Below, one piece after another: positions 59,629 to 64,000 of a stretch of DNA of 64,000 bases. Within the stretch, counting starts at the first letter, position 1, and each line of letters starts with the position of its first letter. The translations under genes were made by a program, and so were the position numbers. Source of the stretch: Planctomycetota bacterium (GTDB taxonomy: Bacteria > Planctomycetota > Planctomycetia > Gemmatales > Gemmataceae); contig JAIOPV010000067.1 in the NCBI GenBank assembly GCA_021413735.1, forward strand, positions 1 to 64,000, in the 5' to 3' direction. A model generated the notes under the pieces. It was not told the origin of the DNA, searched no databases, and was given only the letters and a program-made list of their open reading frames with translations.

Positions 59629-60933
59629 TTGTTCTCAATGGATCAGGGCCGTATGCCCAGACGATACGTTAAACCGACGAAACTCCCGGACTTGCCTGAA
59701 CACCTGATCTCCACGCCGGAGCAGATGGCCGGCTGTCTGGAACACCTCACGAAATCGCCCGTCATCGGCTTCGACACGGAGTTCGTCGGCGAGGATGCCT
59801 ACCGCCCCGAACTGTGCCTCATCCAAATCGCGACCCCCGAGTCCCTCTACGTCATCGACCCCTTCAACGTCGGCCCGCTCGAAGAATTCTGGAAGCTCCT
59901 CCTCGATCCGAAACGCAAGACGGTGCTACACGCTGGGCGTGAAGACATCCGCCTATGCTACTTCCAGGCCGGAAAGCCGCCCGCCGACGTCTTCGATGTG
60001 CAAATCGCGTCGGGCCTCGTCGGGCTGACGTACCCCATCGGTTACGCCGGGTTAGTCAGCGATTTGCTCGGTCAACGCATGACTAAAGGTGAAACGCTCA
60101 CCGACTGGCGACGCCGGCCGCTGTTGCCGGCACAAGTGCGATACGCCTTCGACGACGTCCGTTTTTTGCTTCCCGCATGGAAGAAACTCACCGACCGCCT
60201 GAAGCGTCTGAAGCGAATGGAATGGGCCGCGGAAGAGTTCGCCAACGGCGTTCGCAAAGCCATCGGCGATGAGGAAGCCGCAGCCGAGAAATGGCGGAAG
60301 GTCAAGGGAATCGGTGGCCTTGACCGACGCGGCTTGGCTGTGGCTCGCGAAGTTTTCGGCTGGCGAGAGCAGTTCGCGGAACGAGTGAACCGCCCGCCCC
60401 GGCAACTGCTTCGCGACGACATCCTCGCGGAGATCGCACGCCGCAGCCCGACGAAACTCGAAGACCTCTCGGCGTATCGTGGCATGCCTCACAAAGAGAT
60501 CGAACGCATCCTCGAAGCGGTGCGGCGAGCGCGAGAGCTTCCCATTGAGCAGTGCCCCGAACAGGAAGCACGCGACAACGATCCGCCGCACGTCGTGCTA
60601 CTGGGCAGCTTGCTCAGCGTGGCGCTCTCGGACTGGTGCACGCGGAACAAACTCGCCTCGAATCTCGTGGCTTCCGGGTCCGATCTCAAGGCCATTGTGC
60701 GAAGTCGCGTCTTCCGCGACCCGCTGCCAGATATTCCGCTAACTCGTGGCTGGCGTGCGGTCGCGGTCCTCACGGAACTTCAAGCGATTCTGAATGGCGA
60801 GACCGCAATCAGGGTTGCGAATCCGACTGCGTCGGCTCCGCTGCACTTCGTGCGCATGCTTGAGGAGCCGGAACCGGTCAGAGAATCGGGAGCAAAGTTG
60901 CCCCTCCCCCTCCCCCTTCCCGATAAGTTATGA
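59629..60933 (+). CDS. rnd: ribonuclease D-type 3'-5' exonuclease
   Basis: This 434-aa protein starts at 59629 or at ATG 59638. The DEDDy exonuclease domain has VIGFDTEFVGEDAYRPELCL (DxE), VLHAGREDIRLCYFQAGKPP with the second aspartate, VFDVQIASGLVGLTYPIGYA and PAQVRYAFDDVRFLLPAWKK with the tyrosine. It is followed by an HRDC-like helical region (QAVR-type DILAEIARRSPTKLEDLSAY, RGMPHKEIERILEAVRRARE). RNase D trims tRNA and other small RNA 3' ends. A further 90-residue C-terminus ends in a Leu/Pro run (LPLPLPLPDKL). Confidence 0.9.
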   Translation: MFSMDQGRMPRRYVKPTKLPDLPEHLISTPEQMAGCLEHLTKSPVIGFDTEFVGEDAYRPELCLIQIATPESLYVIDPFNVGPLEEFWKLLLDPKRKTVLHAGREDIRLCYFQAGKPPADVFDVQIASGLVGLTYPIGYAGLVSDLLGQRMTKGETLTDWRRRPLLPAQVRYAFDDVRFLLPAWKKLTDRLKRLKRMEWAAEEFANGVRKAIGDEEAAAEKWRKVKGIGGLDRRGLAVAREVFGWREQFAERVNRPPRQLLRDDILAEIARRSPTKLEDLSAYRGMPHKEIERILEAVRRARELPIEQCPEQEARDNDPPHVVLLGSLLSVALSDWCTRNKLASNLVASGSDLKAIVRSRVFRDPLPDIPLTRGWRAVAVLTELQAILNGETAIRVANPTASAPLHFVRMLEEPEPVRESGAKLPLPLPLPDKL

Positions 60934-60968
60934 TGGTGGCGAGCCATGCCATGCCATGCCACAACTGG

Positions 60969-61002
60969 TGAATGAGAATTCGGCAAGCCGCCTTCTCATT
61001 CA
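60969..61002 (+). promoter_or_regulatory. 34-nt dyad upstream of the zinc-ribbon gene
   Basis: The arms tgaatgagaa and ttctcattca enclose 14 bases (inner 4-bp stem cggc/gccg). Same arms and spacing as the dyad before glgP; it ends 21 bases before ATG 61024. Confidence 0.55.
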
Positions 61003-61023
61003 GTGCGCAGGGACGGGGGAAAT

Positions 61024-62574
61024 ATGTCTACCGCGTTGAAGTGCCCGAACCCGAGTTGCCCGTATCTGTTCGACCCATCCACAGTGCCACCGGGCGTTGT
61101 GCTGGCGTGCCCTCGCTGCGGGATGCGCTTCACACTCGGGGCACCCGCAGCGGCAGCGCCTCCCCCTGCTTACCACGAATCGGCTCCGACGGCGACTTTC
61201 TCCGGGCCGGCACCCGGTGGTTACGGCGCACCACCGGGATATCCGGGCGCACCACCGGGTTATCCTCCGCCACCACCGCCGCACTACTCCGCGACGCAGC
61301 CGAGTTACCCTTCTGCGCCACCGCCGGGATACGGCGCTCAGGCTGGTCGCCCGGCTGCGAAGCCGACAAACGCGACGTTCGGCGACATGACGCCCGATAC
61401 CGCGAAAGCGGACGGCGAAGAGGGACCGCGGCTCCCGAAACGAGCCTCGAAGTTTCAGACGCAGATTCTCGTTGGCGTCGGCATTCTTGCCATGTGCTGT
61501 GCCGGCATCGCGATGTGGTACAAGATCACCCACAGGCACGATAACGGTGGCGGCTCCAATGGGGAAATCTACAAGGACAAGGACCGGAACTTCTCGCTGG
61601 AACCGCCGCCGAAACCGTGGGTGAAAGATGAGGCGACGCGATCCATGTTGTCGTCGCCGTACATGTACGTCTTCAAGCGAGAAGACCCCGAAGCATTCAT
61701 GGCCTTCGGTGCGAAGGACTTCGCTCCGAGTTCCCCTCGACCGAGCCAACTCGACGCTGCTCTCGATCAGGCTCTCGACAAGCTTCTTGAGAAGGACACT
61801 CGCAAGAAGTTCCCCGAGGAAGGCGACAAGACCTGGATGGGCCAGGAAACGCGAGCCTACAAGTTTAGCGGAGCACTGAAATCGGGCGGAAATGTCGAAG
61901 GCGACGCACGGGCCTTCGCTCACAAGGGCGTGGGCTACTGGTTCCTGTCGTGGACCGGGGAGGGCGATCTCTACAACAGCCAGAAATCCGCGTTCGCGGA
62001 CGGCCGCCGACGCTGCAAACTGCTTGAGCTTCGCAAGGACTGGAAGGAGAAGCAGTCTCCGACCGTGCCGTTCAAGAATAACGTCGTCCCGTACACGATT
62101 CTCGATGCTGAAGGGATGTGGGAAGAGGTGAACGACGAGGCACGGGTGAAGGCAGAGGATCCCAAAGCCGACAAGTACCTCATTACGACCAAGGACCGGA
62201 AGAAGAAGGATCACCAGGAAGAGGCTGAGTGCGTGGTGCTGCTCCTCGACGGAAGTGGGAATCCGCTGGCCGATGCCCGGGCACACGTCGAGACGGAAGC
62301 GAACAAGCTCGCTGAAATCCGAGGCAAGACGATCTTCTCCGAATTCACGGGCGAAATGCAAGGCGATCCGCCGAACACCGTTGATGGGAACGCCGAGTTT
62401 GCGCTACTGAAGAGCACGAACGAACGCGATCCGGGTCACGCGTGGTTTTATGCGATCTCCGCGATCAAGGTGGGGGACAAGACCGTCGCGGTCGTTGCGA
62501 AGTGTGAGTTCAAACAACGAGCAGCCTTCGACACGAAGTTCGTGCAACTCGTGAAGTCGCTCCGCGGAAGTTGA
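61024..62574 (+). CDS. zinc-ribbon membrane protein with large extracytoplasmic domain
   Basis: From ATG 61024 this encodes 516 aa. The N-terminus ALKCPNPSCPYLFDPSTVPP, GVVLACPRCGMRF has two C-x-x-C type pairs, a zinc ribbon of the MJ0042 kind. A low-complexity Pro/Gly/Tyr stretch follows (GAPPGYPGAPPGYPPPPPPH), then one membrane segment (ILVGVGILAMCCAGIAMWYK) and a 350-residue outer domain without a family I recognise (KDRNFSLEPPPKPWV, GKTIFSEFTGEMQG). Topology would place the ribbon inside and the large domain outside. Such envelope proteins are common in Gemmataceae; the role is unknown. Confidence 0.75.
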   Translation: MSTALKCPNPSCPYLFDPSTVPPGVVLACPRCGMRFTLGAPAAAAPPPAYHESAPTATFSGPAPGGYGAPPGYPGAPPGYPPPPPPHYSATQPSYPSAPPPGYGAQAGRPAAKPTNATFGDMTPDTAKADGEEGPRLPKRASKFQTQILVGVGILAMCCAGIAMWYKITHRHDNGGGSNGEIYKDKDRNFSLEPPPKPWVKDEATRSMLSSPYMYVFKREDPEAFMAFGAKDFAPSSPRPSQLDAALDQALDKLLEKDTRKKFPEEGDKTWMGQETRAYKFSGALKSGGNVEGDARAFAHKGVGYWFLSWTGEGDLYNSQKSAFADGRRRCKLLELRKDWKEKQSPTVPFKNNVVPYTILDAEGMWEEVNDEARVKAEDPKADKYLITTKDRKKKDHQEEAECVVLLLDGSGNPLADARAHVETEANKLAEIRGKTIFSEFTGEMQGDPPNTVDGNAEFALLKSTNERDPGHAWFYAISAIKVGDKTVAVVAKCEFKQRAAFDTKFVQLVKSLRGS

Positions 62575-62732
62575 GCCTGAGTGTGATTCGAGTGATCGCA
62601 CGGCCGGGCCAAAGCCCGGCTGTGTCGAGTTCGGTTCGCTTGAATCGAACTTCTCGGGGCAACGGTCCACGACTTTTGCCAGCAAATCTGATACGATCCA
62701 CCCGGTCGCTCTTTGTTCACGAGCACCGGTCG

Positions 62733-64000
62733 ATGGCAAAGGATTTCCCACACCGACGGGTTCTTCCGCTCGCTCCGCTCCTCGCGCAGTTCAGGAACAC
62801 CTGCGCGCTGCTAACCGCTGCCCCAACCTTCCAGCCCGACACACTCGATCACACTCCCGACGCCATTCTCGCGGACGAACTGCAACGGTTCGCGTCGTCG
62901 GTGCTGCCCGTCGTCTTTCACCCCGACGTGTTCCGTCGCGAAGTCGGATTCCTCAGGCACGCGCTGTCGCACTTGTTTCGGGGTCACGATGCGTTGCCGG
63001 AACGGCTGTCTCGCTGCGTCACGCCTGGCGAAGCGTATCACGTCCCCGGAATCGGGCCTGGCTTCTGGTCGGCAATGCTGCAAGTGTCGGCAGCCGGTCC
63101 GCTGTGGTGCCCTGCGGTCGAACGCGGTTTGCGAGCGTTGGGTCTGTTCCCAGATAACCCGCGAAGCGTCGCGGAGCGATTCGCCGCAACGGTGGCAGGT
63201 TGCGAGGAAGTTGGAAGAAACCTAACCCCCCAACCCCCTTCCCTGGGAAGGAAGGGGGAGTCAAAAAAAGCCCCTCTCCCCTTGGGGGAGGGGTTGGGGA
63301 GGGGTTCTGTCTCTGATTTCCTCGAACGTGTTTCGCGGATGACGGGCCGCGAACTTCCCTCGGCGTCGACCGATTCCGCAGCGTTCGCGTGGTCGGTTAG
63401 CTCCGAAGACATTCAACGCTCAGTGCGTGAAATCCGCACCAGGCTGCCCCTCAAGAAACGCCGAGAAGCAACAGCCCCCGCGGTCATCGAAGCGATCACG
63501 CGATTCCTGGCTGAGTCGGAAGCTGGCAATCACGAAGCCGCGTTCGAGGCGTTCCGCAGTTCTTGCCCCGAAGACGCGTGGGAAGCCGCGCTCCCGTTCC
63601 TCGACGATGCCTATTCGCCAGCCCTTCCGCTTGCCGAACGCGCACAACTCTGGTGCGAAGTCGCCCGCGTGTTGCGAGACACCTTCCGCGTTCACCCGCT
63701 GGAACTCGCGGAGTTGGTGACCGTGGCCGGGCAACCGACGCCTGCCCCCGAACCGCAAGACTTCCCGGGCTTCTGTTCCGACACGTTCACGTTCCTCGAC
63801 GAACTCACGACCACCAACAGCCGCGACTGGATGGCCACCAACCGCGACCGTTACCAGTTCGTGTTGCGCGAGCCACTGGTCGAACTCTGTGAGGCGGTCG
63901 CGGAGCGCTACATCCGCCCAGTGCTGAACCGTGAACACGGCTGGGATCTCGAATGCGACGCCCGGAGCGGTCGTGCCCTCACGAGCATCTGCAAGAATGA
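62733..64000 (+). CDS. open-ended protein with in-frame repeat and DUF2461-like C-terminus
   Basis: The frame opens at ATG 62733 and is still open at the window end after 422 codons. The first 155 residues (MAKDFPHRRVLPLAPLLAQF, ELQRFASSVLPVVFHPDVFR, YHVPGIGPGFWSAMLQVSAA) belong to no family I know. Codons 163-191 are the 87-base repeat, read as NLTPQPPSLGRKGE and PLPLGEGLGRG, inserted without breaking the frame. The C-terminal visible part (FTFLDELTTTNSRDWMATNR, DRYQFVLREPLVELCEAVAE) resembles the start of DUF2461. No ribosome binding site was judged decisive. The gene continues beyond the window. Confidence 0.65.
   Translation, partial: MAKDFPHRRVLPLAPLLAQFRNTCALLTAAPTFQPDTLDHTPDAILADELQRFASSVLPVVFHPDVFRREVGFLRHALSHLFRGHDALPERLSRCVTPGEAYHVPGIGPGFWSAMLQVSAAGPLWCPAVERGLRALGLFPDNPRSVAERFAATVAGCEEVGRNLTPQPPSLGRKGESKKAPLPLGEGLGRGSVSDFLERVSRMTGRELPSASTDSAAFAWSVSSEDIQRSVREIRTRLPLKKRREATAPAVIEAITRFLAESEAGNHEAAFEAFRSSCPEDAWEAALPFLDDAYSPALPLAERAQLWCEVARVLRDTFRVHPLELAELVTVAGQPTPAPEPQDFPGFCSDTFTFLDELTTTNSRDWMATNRDRYQFVLREPLVELCEAVAERYIRPVLNREHGWDLECDARSGRALTSICKN
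63219..63305. repeat. 87-bp quasi-palindromic repeat, copy 2 (inside a coding frame)
   Basis: Nearly identical to 26542-26628 and of the same length, with the inner hairpins cttccctgggaagg and ctccccttgggggag. The length is a multiple of three and no stop occurs in the host frame. Confidence 0.9.

Noticed and set aside
1-64000. tRNA and rRNA genes
   Set aside because: No cloverleaf with the usual ggttcgaatcc arm and no rRNA-like stretch was noticed by eye; a covariance search would be needed to exclude them fully.

Overview
The window looks like a chromosomal segment of a GC-rich planctomycete, most likely a member of the Gemmataceae. The evidence is a dense set of lineage-marker families: two DUF1559 pilin-like proteins each paired with a small lipoprotein, two DUF1501 proteins with twin-arginine leaders, a DUF1549/DUF1553 planctomycete cytochrome, a PVC-type heme-binding beta-propeller protein, a TIGR02996 protein (a domain named from Gemmata obscuriglobus), a TIGR03067 protein, a sulfatase, a DUF1080 protein and a Gfo/Idh/MocA oxidoreductase with a secretion leader. 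No rRNA, tRNA, CRISPR array, prophage or intact transposase gene was seen.

Layout. 1-9.2 kb: the end of a hydroxy-acid oxidase, a sulfatase, a PaiB/GNAT pair, a MuiA-like protein with a Cys-rich tail, NagA, a methyltransferase and a small secreted protein. 9.2-15.7 kb: a lipoprotein/DUF1559 pair, a tRNA-binding protein, a DUF1810 gene cut short by a toxin-antitoxin module, a TIGR02996 protein, DUF1501 and two small proteins. 16-23 kb: a LacD-type aldolase, a HEAT-like acidic protein, a thioredoxin/TPR protein, XerC and an MFS transporter. 23-31 kb: a co-directional run of MBL hydrolase, UDP-sugar pyrophosphorylase, mannose-1-phosphate guanylyltransferase, RuvX, alpha-glucan phosphorylase and a GT-C-like membrane protein, suggesting nucleotide-sugar and glycogen metabolism. 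31-42 kb: membrane protein, M2 peptidase, UbiA prenyltransferase, DUF58, GT4 glycosyltransferase, Ser/Thr kinase, oxidoreductase and DUF1080 hydrolase. 42-51.5 kb: DUF1415 and a run of large secreted minus-strand genes (heme-binding propeller, pentapeptide/TIGR03067, DUF1501, DUF1549/1553). 51.8-64 kb: PP2C phosphatase, PEGA lipoprotein, IlvC, MarR regulator, a GxxExxY element, an LSm-like protein/lipoprotein/DUF1559 cluster, GT39, RNase D, a zinc-ribbon membrane protein and an open-ended gene with a DUF2461-like C-terminus.

The most unusual feature is the non-coding architecture. A GxxExxY (PD-(D/E)XK-like) gene at 55.8-56.3 kb is enclosed by a perfect 56-bp inverted repeat, and a gene-less relative of that repeat lies at 32.3 kb. 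An 87-bp quasi-palindromic repeat, stop-free in several frames, sits inside or at the start of two coding regions. At least two further palindrome families recur, and eight of the ten convergent gene junctions carry a palindrome. A matched 34-nt dyad lies just upstream of two start codons. Together these suggest a genome shaped by small palindromic elements that tolerate gene ends and even reading frames. Family names come from recognition of motifs by eye; no database search was possible.
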